Shown: one piece after another, positions 16,513 through 25,646 of the stretch
Layout of the letters: the number at the start of each line of letters is the position of its first letter
How positions within the stretch are numbered: position 1 is the first letter of the stretch
Source of the DNA: Actinoplanes sp. TFC3
GTDB lineage: Bacteria > Actinomycetota > Actinomycetes > Mycobacteriales > Micromonosporaceae
Length of the DNA stretch: 64,000 nt
NCBI RefSeq assembly: GCF_001553785.1
Contig: NZ_LOJP01000001.1
Location: 4,698,044-4,762,043, forward strand
Direction: 5' to 3'
Translations under genes and position numbers: made by a program
Notes under the pieces: generated by a model
Databases searched by the model: none
Seen by the model: only the letters and a program-made list of their open reading frames with translations
What the model was told of the DNA's origin: nothing

Positions 16513-19500
16513 TTAGGCGAAGACGTCCTGCTGGTAGCGCCCCTCCGCCTCCAGCGCGGTCAGCCAGGCGGTGGCCTGCGCCTCAGTACTGCCCGTCCGG
16601 GCGGCGTACAGCCCGGCCAGGGTGGCGCGAACGGCCGGGGCCATGCGCGCACCGTCACCACACACGTACACCTGGGCGCCCTGCTCGATCAGCTCCCACA
16701 GCTGATCACCGGCGGCTTCCAGGGAGTGCTGCACGTACCGGTGCGGGTAGCCCTCCTGCTGCGAGAACGCCAGGTGCAGCTCCATCACGCCGCTGTCTTG
16801 CCACGCGCGCATCTCGTCGGCGTAGAGCCAGTCGTGCTGCGGGTGCCGCGCGCCGAAGAACACCATCGTCCGACCGCCGGGTTGCTGCGCCCGCTCCTGC
16901 AGGAAACCGCGCAAAGGCGCAAAACCGGTGCCCGGACCAATCAAGATCATGGGGGTACGGGGGTCAGCTGGCATGCGGAAAGGTGGCGCGGGCACGCGTA
17001 CGTGGCCGTAGAACGTGTCCCCGGGACGCAACCGGGCCAGGTACTGCGAACACATGCCCCGATACCGGCCCTGCCCGGCCAGCGCGGGTCCGTCGACCAG
17101 CCCGACGGTCAGCGTCACCAGTTCCGGGTCGACGGCAGGGGACGACGAGATCGAGTAGAACCGGGGCCGGATCGAGCCGGTCATCGACAGGAACGCCCCC
17201 AGCGGCAGCTCGATCGCCGGGAAGCGTTCGAGCAGGCCCAGCACCGACACGCGCTTGGCCAGGATCTCATCGGCGTACGCCCGCCGGGCCTCGTCCGAGT
17301 CGGCCGTCCACGCGGCCAGCTCCCTCGTGGTCCACGGGCAGCCGGTGTGCGCGGCGAGCGCCCCCAGCTGGCTGCGGGTGGCCGGCTCCTGCAGCTCGAC
17401 GAACTCGGTGAGCAGCAGCTCCGCGGTCACCGGCACGCCGATCGGCAGCGACGACGGGCGGTCACCGTCCTGGCTCAGGCGCACCACCCGGTCGCGCGGC
17501 ACCCGCAGCACCCCCAACGCCCACGCCACCAGCTCCGGGTGGTTCTTGGCGTACACGGCCAGATGGTCGCCGGCCTGGTACTCCACGCCCTCGGGCAGCC
17601 GCACGGTGACGGCCTTGACCCCGGCACCCCGGCCCGCTCCGCGCAGATCGGTGAGGCCCACCGGCTCGCGGACCAGCTCCTCGACCGAGACCACGGTGAC
17701 CGGGTACGCCTGCGCCGACACCACCGCGGGGCGCACCTGATCCTCGCCGAGCACCTCGACGGCGTACCGGTCGCTCGCCGGGGTAGTGCCCGTGCCGGCC
17801 CCGAACGACTCGGCGAGGGCGGACCAGAGCCCGTCCAGCCAAGCCGTGGCCATGGCGTCGAAGTCGCCGGCCGCGTCGGTTTCGCCGCGCGCCACGATCG
17901 GGGTGGCCCCGGCAGCGCTCAGGGCGGCTTCGACGCGCCGAGGAAACGCCTGGTAGGTGGCCCACTGGGTGTTGCCGTTGCCCAGCACCGCGAACCGCAC
18001 GCCGGTCAGGGCGCCGGCCGGGATGTCGAGGGCGTCGAACTTCTGGGCGTTGTCCGGGGCCTTGCCGTTGTAGCTGGATGTGACGATAGCCAGCAGGCCG
18101 TCGGCGGGCAGGTCCCCGGCGAGCTCGTCGAGGGTTTGCACGCTGACCTCGAAACCGGAGCGCCGGGCGCGGTCGGCGAGCTGCTGTGCGAGATCCTCGG
18201 AGGTGCCCAGGTTCGAGCCATAGGCAACTTTGAGACGTACCCCATCGGCTGTGACCTCGGCAGTGTCCACGGCGGAACCCTCCGGCGCGGGCGTGACCGA
18301 CAGGCGCTCGTGCTCGTGACGCTCACGAACCCGCAGGGTGAGACCGTCGGGCTTGATCGTCAGGGTCTGCTTGATGGCGAGCTGGTGACCGGCAGGGTCG
18401 GAGATCGCGAAGTGCTGCAGGATCAGCGCGAGGGCCAGCCGGGCCTCGGTCAGCGCGAACTGCCGGCCGATGCAGGCCCGCTCACCGTTGCCGAACGGCT
18501 TGTACGCATGCGGGTGGCGTTGCGCCTTGCGCTCGGGCAGCCAGCGGTCGATGTCGAACGCCTCGGGATCGTGCCACGTCCCGGGATGGGTGTGCAGCGG
18601 CTTGAGCAGCACCGCGACCTTCTGCCCGGCGGCCAGCTCGTACTTGCCGGCCAGCACGGTGTCCTCGCGCGCCATCAAACCGATCGCGGTGATCGGCGAG
18701 TGCAGCCGCAGCGCCTCGTCGAGGATGCGAGGAATCACGTCCAGCTTCATGATCGTCTCGTAGGTGGGCACGGTGTCGCCGGGCAGCAGCCGGTCGACCT
18801 CCGCATACGCCTGAGCCAGTACGTGCGGGTGCCGCATGAGCAAGTGCAGCGCGAACGACAGGGTGCCGCTGGTGGTCTCGTGCCCGGCAATGAGGAAGGT
18901 CAGCACCTGGTTGCGGATGTTCTCGTCGGACAGGGTGCCGCCGCTGAGCGGGTCGGCCGCCGCGAGCATCAGCCCGAGCAAGTCCTGCGCCTTCTCCCCC
19001 GACGCGCGCCGGGTTCGGATCACGTCGTCGACCAGGTCCTGCATGACCGCGATGTCGGACCGGTACGCCGCGTCGGCCTTGCGCTTGAGGCCGGTGATCA
19101 CCGGAAGCTGGCGGGTGCGGTTCATCGCCTCGGTCAGCGCCCGCCCCATGGCCTGCAGGAACGGGTGCAGCTCGGGCTGGGCGAAGGAGTGGAAGGCCTG
19201 CCCGAAGCCGGTGAGCGCGATGGTGTCCAGGGTCAGCCGGGTCATGTCCTCGGTGACATCGACCTCGGTGCGCCCGGCCCAATGAGCGACCAGCTCGTCG
19301 GCGACCTCGAGCATCTGCGGGAAGTAGGACTTCATCGACCGCTGGCTGAACGCGGGCATGAGGATGCGGTGCGCCTGACCCCACACCTCTTCCTGCTCGC
19401 GTGCGGTGAACAGCCCGTCACCGGCGAAGTCGCGGACGTGCGCGAGCGGCGGGTCGATCGGCTTGTAGAAGCGGCTCTCGTCGCAGACCTCGGCGACCAG

Positions 19501-19671
19501 GTCCGGCTCGTACACCATGACCACGTGCCGCCCGGCGAGGTTGACCTTGAAGATGCCGTCCGGGTAGGTGGCCGCCAGGTCCGCAAAGAACTGATGGCCG
19601 CCCTCGACGGGCACCTGCAGCCCGTTTCCGACGACGGGAAGACCGCGGGGGGAAGGGATGGGGACGATCAC
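16513..19671 (-). CDS. self-sufficient cytochrome P450-reductase fusion (CYP102 type)
   Basis: 1052 residues from GTG 19671, close to the length of P450 BM3. The order is P450 (1-460), FMN flavodoxin (about 480-630, YGSNLGTSEDLAQQL), then FAD/NADPH reductase (RFYSISSSPA, MILIGPGTGFAPLRGFLQER, YVCGDGARMAPAV). Heme ligand Cys400 is in FGNGERACIGRQFA; the I-helix has AGHETT. A Phe matching BM3 F87 is kept (GDGLFTA) and an Arg at the place of R47, while the Tyr at 51 is replaced by Met. The family hydroxylates fatty acids below the terminal methyl. The divergent TetR gene and the palindrome at its start suggest induction by substrate. Confidence 0.95.
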   Translation of the reverse strand: MIVPIPSPRGLPVVGNGLQVPVEGGHQFFADLAATYPDGIFKVNLAGRHVVMVYEPDLVAEVCDESRFYKPIDPPLAHVRDFAGDGLFTAREQEEVWGQAHRILMPAFSQRSMKSYFPQMLEVADELVAHWAGRTEVDVTEDMTRLTLDTIALTGFGQAFHSFAQPELHPFLQAMGRALTEAMNRTRQLPVITGLKRKADAAYRSDIAVMQDLVDDVIRTRRASGEKAQDLLGLMLAAADPLSGGTLSDENIRNQVLTFLIAGHETTSGTLSFALHLLMRHPHVLAQAYAEVDRLLPGDTVPTYETIMKLDVIPRILDEALRLHSPITAIGLMAREDTVLAGKYELAAGQKVAVLLKPLHTHPGTWHDPEAFDIDRWLPERKAQRHPHAYKPFGNGERACIGRQFALTEARLALALILQHFAISDPAGHQLAIKQTLTIKPDGLTLRVRERHEHERLSVTPAPEGSAVDTAEVTADGVRLKVAYGSNLGTSEDLAQQLADRARRSGFEVSVQTLDELAGDLPADGLLAIVTSSYNGKAPDNAQKFDALDIPAGALTGVRFAVLGNGNTQWATYQAFPRRVEAALSAAGATPIVARGETDAAGDFDAMATAWLDGLWSALAESFGAGTGTTPASDRYAVEVLGEDQVRPAVVSAQAYPVTVVSVEELVREPVGLTDLRGAGRGAGVKAVTVRLPEGVEYQAGDHLAVYAKNHPELVAWALGVLRVPRDRVVRLSQDGDRPSSLPIGVPVTAELLLTEFVELQEPATRSQLGALAAHTGCPWTTRELAAWTADSDEARRAYADEILAKRVSVLGLLERFPAIELPLGAFLSMTGSIRPRFYSISSSPAVDPELVTLTVGLVDGPALAGQGRYRGMCSQYLARLRPGDTFYGHVRVPAPPFRMPADPRTPMILIGPGTGFAPLRGFLQERAQQPGGRTMVFFGARHPQHDWLYADEMRAWQDSGVMELHLAFSQQEGYPHRYVQHSLEAAGDQLWELIEQGAQVYVCGDGARMAPAVRATLAGLYAARTGSTEAQATAWLTALEAEGRYQQDVFA

Positions 19672-19678
19672 GCGGCTA

Positions 19679-19693
19679 CCATACGGCGTATGG
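19679..19693. promoter_or_regulatory. palindrome between P450 and TetR starts
   Basis: CCATAC-GGC-GTATGG: perfect six-base arms with a three-base spacer, overlapping the ATG of the TetR gene and eight bases from the P450 GTG. With only 18 bases between the two starts, at least the TetR mRNA is likely leaderless, and binding here would block both genes. Confidence 0.65.
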
Positions 19694-20238
19694 CTGAGGG
19701 GGCGGCAAGGCCGCGAGAGCAACGTCTCACCAGGACACTCATCGTGCAGACGGCGCTGAGGCTCGTCGATACGCACGGTGTCGAGGCGCTCAGCATGCGT
19801 AAGCTCGCCGCCGAACTGGGCGTCAACCCGATGTCGCTCTACCATCACGTGGAGAACAAGGCGGCGCTGCTCGACGGGCTCACCCGCACCCTCACCGAGG
19901 GAGCCCGCGGCATCGTCGTGGCCGGGGGCACCTGGCGTCAGCAGCTCTACCTGCTGGCCCACGAGTTCCGGGCGCTGAGCCGCAACCATCCCGGGCTCAT
20001 GCGGTACGCGTTCACCCGCGGCACCTTCGCCGAACGCGACGGGCCGATGGGTCAGTCCCTGCGCGCGATCCTGATCAGCGCGGGGCTGCCGAGTGAGGAG
20101 GCCGGCAGGATCGGCGCGGTGCTCGCCGCGCTGGTCGGCGGGCTGCTGCTCAGCGAGGTGAACGCGGCGTTCGCCGACGACGAGGGCTTCGCCACAGCGG
20201 TCTGGCTGCTCATCGACGGCGTGGCCGCGCGCGTCTGA
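19690..20238 (+). CDS. TetR-family regulator of the P450
   Basis: 182 residues from ATG 19690. HTH: LIVQTALRLVDTHGVEALSMRKLAAELGVNPMSLYHHVENKAALLDGL. The C-terminal domain resembles the TetR_C group seen in tetracycline-type and P450-linked repressors. Divergent from the CYP102-type gene with 18 bases between starts; the palindrome there makes it the probable repressor of both. Confidence 0.9.
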   Translation: MAEGAARPREQRLTRTLIVQTALRLVDTHGVEALSMRKLAAELGVNPMSLYHHVENKAALLDGLTRTLTEGARGIVVAGGTWRQQLYLLAHEFRALSRNHPGLMRYAFTRGTFAERDGPMGQSLRAILISAGLPSEEAGRIGAVLAALVGGLLLSEVNAAFADDEGFATAVWLLIDGVAARV

Positions 20239-20346
20239 GGGCCAGCCGGCGCCCGGCGTGCTCTGATGATCATGGGAGTTTACGCTGGGTAACACACCCG
20301 AAACGCAAGCCTGCAAGAGTCGCTGAGGATTCTACGGAGGTTGGTT

Positions 20347-20649
20347 GTGTTCCTGAGCCAGCACGAGCAGGAACGCCTGCTCATCCACGTAGCGGCGGAC
20401 GTCGCGCAACGCCGGCGGGACCGGGGTCTGCGCCTCAACCACCCCGAGGCCACCGCGATCATCACCGCGTTCCTGCTCGAAGGGGCCCGCGACGGGCGCA
20501 CCGTGGCCGAGCTGATGGACGCCGGCCGGCGCGTGCTGACCCGTGACGACGTCATGGACGGAGTACCCGAGATGCTGCCCGAGGTGCAGGTCGAAGCCAC
20601 CTTCCCGGACGGCACCAAGCTGGTCACCGTGCACGGGCCCATCTCATGA
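20347..20649 (+). CDS. ureA: urease gamma subunit
   Basis: 100 residues from GTG 20347, preferred over TTG 20341 because GGAGG ends six bases before it. FLSQHEQERLLIHVAADVA, LNHPEATAIITAFLLEGARDG and MLPEVQVEATFPDGTKLVTVHGPI are typical of UreA. It forms the small subunit of the (UreABC)3 apo-enzyme. First gene of a tight rightward urease operon. Confidence 0.97.
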   Translation: MFLSQHEQERLLIHVAADVAQRRRDRGLRLNHPEATAIITAFLLEGARDGRTVAELMDAGRRVLTRDDVMDGVPEMLPEVQVEATFPDGTKLVTVHGPIS

Positions 20650-21050
20650 GCCCCGGTTCCGAGCCCGATCTGGTGCCCGGTCAGGTGCTCTTCGGCGACG
20701 GTGACATCGAGATCAACCCGGGGCGCCCGGTGCTCAGCCTGACCGTGCGCAACACCGGTGACCGGCCCGTGCAGGTCGGCTCGCACTACCACTTCGCCGA
20801 GTCCAACGCCGCTCTCGACTTCGACCGGGACGCCGCGTGGGGACACCGGCTCGCGGTGCCGGCCGGGACGTCGGTGCGCTTCGAGCCGGGGATGCCGCGC
20901 GATGTGGACCTCGTACCGCTGCAGGGTAATCGCATTGTGCCGGGCCTGCGCGGACTGGCCGGTGGCCCGCTGGACCCCTCCCCGCGCGCGGACATCGAGC
21001 CCGCGGGATCCCTCGACGAAGATCTACCCGAAAACGGGAGCGGCCGATGA
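20646..21050 (+). CDS. ureB: urease beta subunit
   Basis: 134 residues, overlapping ureA by four bases (ATGA). DGDIEINPGRPVLSLTVRNTGDRPVQVGSHYHFAE and the following VPAGTSVRFEPG are UreB hallmarks. The C-terminal 25 residues are Pro/Asp-rich and probably flexible. Structural subunit that caps the active-site subunit UreC. Confidence 0.97.
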   Translation: MSPGSEPDLVPGQVLFGDGDIEINPGRPVLSLTVRNTGDRPVQVGSHYHFAESNAALDFDRDAAWGHRLAVPAGTSVRFEPGMPRDVDLVPLQGNRIVPGLRGLAGGPLDPSPRADIEPAGSLDEDLPENGSGR

Positions 21051-22765
21051 GCACGCTGGATCGCCGGCGCTACGCCGCCCTGTACGGTCCCACCGCCGGG
21101 GACCGGATCCGGCTGGCTGACACCAACCTGCTGATCGAGATCGACGAGGATCGCAGCGCTGGGCCCGTACCCGGAGATGAAGTGGTCTTCGGCGGTGGCA
21201 AGGTCATCCGGGAATCGATGGGCCAATCGCGGGCCACGCGCGCCGAGGGCACCCCCGACACCGTCATCACCGGCGCGGTCATCCTCGACCACTGGGGCGT
21301 CATCAAGGCCGACGTCGGCATCCGCGACGGGCGCATCGTGGCGATCGGCAAGGCCGGCAACCCGGACACCATGCGGGGCGTGCACCCGGATCTGGTCATC
21401 GGCGCGGGCACCGAGATCATCGCGGGCAACGGCAAGATCCTCACCGCCGGGGCCATCGACAGCCACGTGCACCTGATCAGCCCGACCATTCTGGACACCG
21501 CGCTGGCCGCCGGCATCACCACGATCATCGGCGGCGGCACCGGACCGGCCGAGGGCACCAAGGCCACCACCGTCACCCCCAACGCCTGGCACCTCTCCCG
21601 GATGCTCGAGTCGCTGGACCGTTGGCCGATCAACGTGCTGCTGCTGGGCAAGGGCAACACCATGAGCGAGGAGTCGCTCTGGGAGCAACTGCGCGGCGGG
21701 GCGGGTGGCTTCAAACTGCATGAGGATTGGGGTACGACCCCAGCAGTCATCGACGCCGCGCTGCGCGTTGCCGACGCCTCCGGGGTGCAGATCGCCATCC
21801 ACACCGACACGCTCAACGAGGCCGGGTTCGTCGAGGAGACCCTGCGAGCCATCGGCGGCCGGTCGATCCACGCTTACCACACCGAGGGAGCCGGTGGCGG
21901 GCACGCACCGGACATCATCACGGTGGCGTCGTACCCGAACGTGCTGCCGTCCTCGACCAACCCGACGCGGCCGTACACCCGCAACACCCTCAGCGAGCAC
22001 CTCGACATGCTGATGGTCTGCCACCACCTGAACTCGGCGGTGCCCGAGGACCTGGCCTTCGCCGAGAGCCGCATCCGGCCGTCCACCATGGCCGCCGAGG
22101 ACCTGCTGCACGACCTCGGCGCGATCTCGATGATCGGCTCGGACTCCCAGGCCATGGGCCGCGTCGGCGAGGTCGTCATGCGCACCTGGCAGACCGCCCA
22201 CGTGATGAAGGCCCGCCGCGGCGCGCTGCCCGGTGACGGCCCGGCCGACAACCACCGAGCCCGCCGGTACGTCGCCAAGTACACGATCAACCCGGCCATC
22301 GCCCACGGCATGGCCGCCCAGGTCGGCTCGGTCGAACCCGGCAAGCTCGCCGACCTGGTGCTCTGGGACCCGGCCTTCTTCGGCGTCCGGCCCGCCCTGG
22401 TGATCAAGGGTGGCATGATCGCCTCGGCCCAGATGGGCGACGCGAACGCCTCGATCCCCACGCCCCAGCCGATGCTGCCCCGCCCGATGTTCGGCGCGTA
22501 CGGCGTGGTCCCCGCCCAGACCTCGCTGGCTTTCGTGGCCCCGGCTGCCATCGACGCGCTGCTCGGCGACCGGATCGGGGTGAAGCGGGCGCTCGTACCG
22601 GTGGAGAACACGCGTTCGGTCGGCAAGGCGGACCTGCCGCTCAACGACGCCACCCCGCGCATCGAGGTGGAACCGGACACGTTCACGGTCCGCATCGACG
22701 GCGAGGTTGTCGAGCCGGACCCGGTGGACGAGCTGCCCCTGGCCCAGCGCTACCACCTGTTCTGA
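21047..22765 (+). CDS. ureC: urease alpha (catalytic) subunit
   Basis: 572 residues, overlapping ureB by four bases. Nickel ligands are in AIDSHVHLISP (H140, H142), the carbamylated Lys in GGFKLHEDWG (K223), IAIHTDTLNE, and HTEGAGGGHAPD. The mobile active-site flap MVCHHLNSAVPEDLAFAESRIR contains the usual Cys and His. It hydrolyses urea to ammonia and carbamate. All key residues are present, so an active enzyme is expected once nickel is loaded. Confidence 0.98.
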   Translation: MSTLDRRRYAALYGPTAGDRIRLADTNLLIEIDEDRSAGPVPGDEVVFGGGKVIRESMGQSRATRAEGTPDTVITGAVILDHWGVIKADVGIRDGRIVAIGKAGNPDTMRGVHPDLVIGAGTEIIAGNGKILTAGAIDSHVHLISPTILDTALAAGITTIIGGGTGPAEGTKATTVTPNAWHLSRMLESLDRWPINVLLLGKGNTMSEESLWEQLRGGAGGFKLHEDWGTTPAVIDAALRVADASGVQIAIHTDTLNEAGFVEETLRAIGGRSIHAYHTEGAGGGHAPDIITVASYPNVLPSSTNPTRPYTRNTLSEHLDMLMVCHHLNSAVPEDLAFAESRIRPSTMAAEDLLHDLGAISMIGSDSQAMGRVGEVVMRTWQTAHVMKARRGALPGDGPADNHRARRYVAKYTINPAIAHGMAAQVGSVEPGKLADLVLWDPAFFGVRPALVIKGGMIASAQMGDANASIPTPQPMLPRPMFGAYGVVPAQTSLAFVAPAAIDALLGDRIGVKRALVPVENTRSVGKADLPLNDATPRIEVEPDTFTVRIDGEVVEPDPVDELPLAQRYHLF

Positions 22766-22799
22766 TGTCGCTGTTCTCCTTGCCCGCGGAGGCCAGCCC

Positions 22800-23444
22800 A
22801 TGAGCCTCGCAACCCTGCTGGTCCTGGCGGACGGGCGGCTTCCGTCGGGTGGGCACGCGCACTCGGGTGGGCTGGAGGCCGCGGTCTCGGCCGGGCGGGT
22901 CGGCGACCTGGACGCGGTGGCCGGCTTCCTGCGCGGCAAGCTGCACACCGCCGGCCTGGTCGCCGCCGCGTTCGCCGCCGCGGCCTGCGCCAACCCGGCC
23001 CGTTGGGCGGAACTCGACGAAGGCTTGGACGCCCGCATCTCATCCCCCGCGCTGCGCAAGGCTTCCCGGGCCCAGGGCCGCGCGATGATCAGAGCCGGCC
23101 GGGCGATGTGGCCGCTGCCCGTGGTCGGTCGTGACCCCCACCAGCCGGTCGCGCTCGGCGTACTCGCGTCGGCCGCCGGCCTGGTGCCGCTGGAAGCTGC
23201 CGTGGCCGCCGCGCACGGCACTGTCACGGGACCGGCCAGCGCTGCGGTGCGGTTGCTCGGGCTGGACCCTTACCAGGTGCACGCTCTCATCGCTCGTCTC
23301 GCCCCCGACACCGACCGGATCGCGACAGCCGCCGCGGCCTGCGCCCACGACCCGGCCGACGCCCTGCCGGCCGCGGGAGCCCCCTTGCTCGACATCGGCG
23401 CCGAGCTCCATGCCACCTGGGAGGTGCGTCTCTTTGCATCCTGA
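22800..23444 (+). CDS. ureF: urease accessory protein UreF
   Basis: 214 residues from ATG 22800 with GGAGG seven bases upstream. LADGRLPSGGHAHSGGLEAAVSAGRV is the UreF N-terminal signature; the rest is helical and Ala-rich. UreF bridges UreD and UreG on apo-urease during nickel insertion. A gap of 34 bases separates it from ureC and it overlaps ureG. Confidence 0.92.
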   Translation: MSLATLLVLADGRLPSGGHAHSGGLEAAVSAGRVGDLDAVAGFLRGKLHTAGLVAAAFAAAACANPARWAELDEGLDARISSPALRKASRAQGRAMIRAGRAMWPLPVVGRDPHQPVALGVLASAAGLVPLEAAVAAAHGTVTGPASAAVRLLGLDPYQVHALIARLAPDTDRIATAAAACAHDPADALPAAGAPLLDIGAELHATWEVRLFAS

Positions 23445-24204
23445 CGACCACACACACGGCCCGCTTCCTGACGCCCACGCGCACAGCCCGCTTCATGACG
23501 CCCACGCGCACGCGCACGCGCACGGCCCCGAGGATGTTCCGCACACCCATCCCGACCCGGGCGTCGACCCGCACCCTGCGCTGGCCACCGGCCCGCGAGC
23601 GCTGCGCATCGGCATCGGCGGCCCGGTTGGCTCGGGCAAGACGGCCCTGGTTGCGGCGCTGTGCCGGGCACTGGGCGCGGAACTGCGGCTGGCCGTGGTG
23701 ACAAACGACATCTACACCACAGAGGACGCTGACTTCCTGCTGCGCAACGGCGTCCTTCCGGCCGACCGCATCCGCGCGGTGGAGACCGGGTGCTGCCCGC
23801 ACACCGCAATCCGCGACGACATCTCGGCCAACCTGGACGCCGTCGAGGACCTGGAGGCGGCACTCGGCCCGCTGGATCTGGTGCTGGTGGAGAGCGGTGG
23901 CGACAACTTGACCGCGACATTCAGCAAGGGTTTGATCGACAAGCAGATCTTCGTCGTGGACGTAGCCGGCGGCGACAAGGTCCCCCGCAAGGGCGGCCCC
24001 GGCGTCACCACCGCCGACCTGCTGGTCATCAACAAAACGGACCTGGCACCCCTGGTCGGAGCAGACCTGTCAGTAATGGACCGCGACGCCAGAGCCCGCC
24101 GCGGCGACCTGCCCACGGTCTTCCAGTCACTCACCGAGGACCGCAACGCCACAGCGGTAGCCAACTGGATCCGCGGCCTGGTCACGGCCCGCATGCCGGC
24201 ATGA
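23434..24204 (+). CDS. ureG: urease accessory GTPase UreG with His-rich N-terminus
   Basis: 256 residues from TTG 23434, preceded by GGGAGG at suitable distance; it overlaps ureF. Residues 2-51 hold about 15 His in HAH/HTH clusters, then the GTPase starts: GIGGPVGSGKTALVAALC (P-loop), CPH nickel motif in ETGCCPHTAIRDD, VESGGDNLTATFS, NKTDLAP. UreG hydrolyses GTP to deliver nickel. No ureE is present, so the His-rich arm may do the nickel-holding job of UreE. Confidence 0.95.
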   Translation: MHPDDHTHGPLPDAHAHSPLHDAHAHAHAHGPEDVPHTHPDPGVDPHPALATGPRALRIGIGGPVGSGKTALVAALCRALGAELRLAVVTNDIYTTEDADFLLRNGVLPADRIRAVETGCCPHTAIRDDISANLDAVEDLEAALGPLDLVLVESGGDNLTATFSKGLIDKQIFVVDVAGGDKVPRKGGPGVTTADLLVINKTDLAPLVGADLSVMDRDARARRGDLPTVFQSLTEDRNATAVANWIRGLVTARMPA

Positions 24205-24368
24205 TCCGGCGTCCGGGGCCGGGCGCGGCGCGCGGACTGGTCCGGCGTCCGGGCGCGGTGCCGCGTCCAGGCTCAGGCGCCCGGCACGGCGTCATCCCGC
24301 GCCCCGACGTCGTCTCGCGTCCGGGCCAAGGTGCGCGGCGCGCGTTGCGGGCGGGGGTGGTGCGGTGA
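24201..24368 (+). CDS. 55-residue Arg/Pro/Gly ORF linking ureG and ureD
   Basis: Starts in the ureG stop (ATGA) and ends in the ureD start (GTGA), so both junctions are of the translational-coupling type. The product is low-complexity, repeating a RRPGxGARG-like unit four times, encoded by diverged GC-rich repeats. No homologous family is recognised. It may be a real short peptide or only a coupling spacer that lets ribosomes reach ureD. Confidence 0.35.
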   Translation: MIRRPGPGAARGLVRRPGAVPRPGSGARHGVIPRPDVVSRPGQGARRALRAGVVR

Positions 24369-25114
24369 GGGCGTGCGCGCGCGTGGTGGCGGAGGTGGAT
24401 GGCAGGGGTGGCACGCGGCCAACTGTTCTGCGCGGCGAATCGCCTTTGCTGGTTCGGCGCACCGGCCCGCGTGGGGGTGATCTCACCGTGCACCTCGTTG
24501 GCGGTGCGGCCGGTCCGTTGCGGGGTGACGATCTGCGGCTGGACATTGAGGTGGGCCCCGGCGCGCGCCTCAGCATGTTCAGCGTAGCGGCGCAGCTTGC
24601 CCTGCCGGGCCGCCCGGGTCTGCCCGCCTCCCGCTTCGAGATCCACGCGACGGTAGCGACCGGCGGCACGTTGGTCTTCCACCCGGAGCCGCTCATCGCC
24701 GCGTCCGGCTGCGACCACCGGGCCAGCACCACGGTCACCGTCGAGGACGGCGGCACCCTGCTCTGGCGCGAGGACCTTGTCTGCGGCCGCCATGCCGAGC
24801 CCTCCGGAGCAGCCCACACCGAACTCACCATCCACTACGCCGGCAGCACCCTCTTTCGCCACGACCTCACCGTGGGCCCGGCCGCACCCGCCTGGTCCGG
24901 GGCCGCCATCCTGGGCGAGGGCCGGGCGATTGGCACCCTGATCCTGGCCGGCCCCGACCTTCCCGAACCTCGCATCCTCGGTGACAACGCCGCTCTCATG
25001 CCCCTGACCGGGCCGGGACGGCTGGCCTCCGCCGTCGGTGCGGATATCCGCCAGGTCCGCGCCGCCCTCGACCCGTTGAGTGTGCTGTCGTCGCCTGCCC
25101 TGTTGGCGCCCTGA
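24365..25114 (+). CDS. ureD: urease accessory protein UreD
   Basis: 249 residues from GTG 24365. DLTVHLVGGAAGPLRGDDLRLDIEVGPGARLSMFSVAAQLALPG and WREDLVCGRHAE match UreD/UreH, which is a beta-rich scaffold that binds apo-urease and passes nickel from UreG. Last gene of the urease operon; gene order ureABCFGD is usual in actinobacteria. Confidence 0.92.
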   Translation: MRACARVVAEVDGRGGTRPTVLRGESPLLVRRTGPRGGDLTVHLVGGAAGPLRGDDLRLDIEVGPGARLSMFSVAAQLALPGRPGLPASRFEIHATVATGGTLVFHPEPLIAASGCDHRASTTVTVEDGGTLLWREDLVCGRHAEPSGAAHTELTIHYAGSTLFRHDLTVGPAAPAWSGAAILGEGRAIGTLILAGPDLPEPRILGDNAALMPLTGPGRLASAVGADIRQVRAALDPLSVLSSPALLAP

Positions 25115-25154
25115 AGGCCCTGGCGCTATCGGTGCCATGACGGGGGCTCCGGCC

Positions 25155-25646
25155 TTAGTGGTGCTCTGGGGGCTCCAGCGCGGCAGCGACCGCGGCGACG
25201 CCCTTTTGCAGCTGCTGGACGGCCGAGCGGACTTGTCCGATATCGATCGGTGAGGCCGCGTTCAGTGCCGCGTTGCGGATGTAGGTGGACAGGGGTATAC
25301 CCGCGGCCCGGGCAGCTGTCTCCACGGCCCCCAGCTCACCGGGGTTGAAGCGGACGGACACCACCGACCTGACATCGGGAGCGATCTCGGGGGCGGGGAT
25401 GTCTTCCCAGGCAGCGGGATCGTCGCGCTGCTCGTAGGCTTCCTCGGCGAGCTGGGCGATCTCGGCTGCGGTCATGCCGGTGAGCGGATCGGGCTCCGTG
25501 CGGCTGTGCGCCAGCAACCAGGCGCCACCGGCGGGCAGCTTCTCGTCCTTGGACACGGAAACTTCGTGCCCGGTGCTGGTCGACCGGTAGAGCCCCGCCT
25601 GCGGAGCCCGCTGTCCGGCCCTGAATCGTGTCTCAGTGGTGTTCAT
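25155..25646 (-). CDS. putative antitoxin with C-terminal ribbon-helix-helix
   Basis: 163 residues from ATG 25646. Residues 1-90 are polar and acidic (AEIAQLAEEAYEQRDDPAAWEDIP). After that SVVSVRFNPGELGAVETAARAAGIPLSTYIRNAAL has the ribbon-helix-helix pattern of CopG/BrnA-like antitoxins. The start overlaps the toxin stop (ATGA). Such proteins neutralise the toxin and bind the operon promoter, here probably the inverted repeat at 25908-25940. Confidence 0.65.
   Translation of the reverse strand: MNTTETRFRAGQRAPQAGLYRSTSTGHEVSVSKDEKLPAGGAWLLAHSRTEPDPLTGMTAAEIAQLAEEAYEQRDDPAAWEDIPAPEIAPDVRSVVSVRFNPGELGAVETAARAAGIPLSTYIRNAALNAASPIDIGQVRSAVQQLQKGVAAVAAALEPPEHH

Noticed and set aside
22765..22803. 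12-codon frame between ureC and ureF in a TGATG junction
   Set aside because: Too short to support; the ureF ribosome site lies inside it, so overlap is probably chance.
20786..23227. 813-codon minus-strand frame opposite ureB-ureF
   Set aside because: Antisense shadow of the urease genes.
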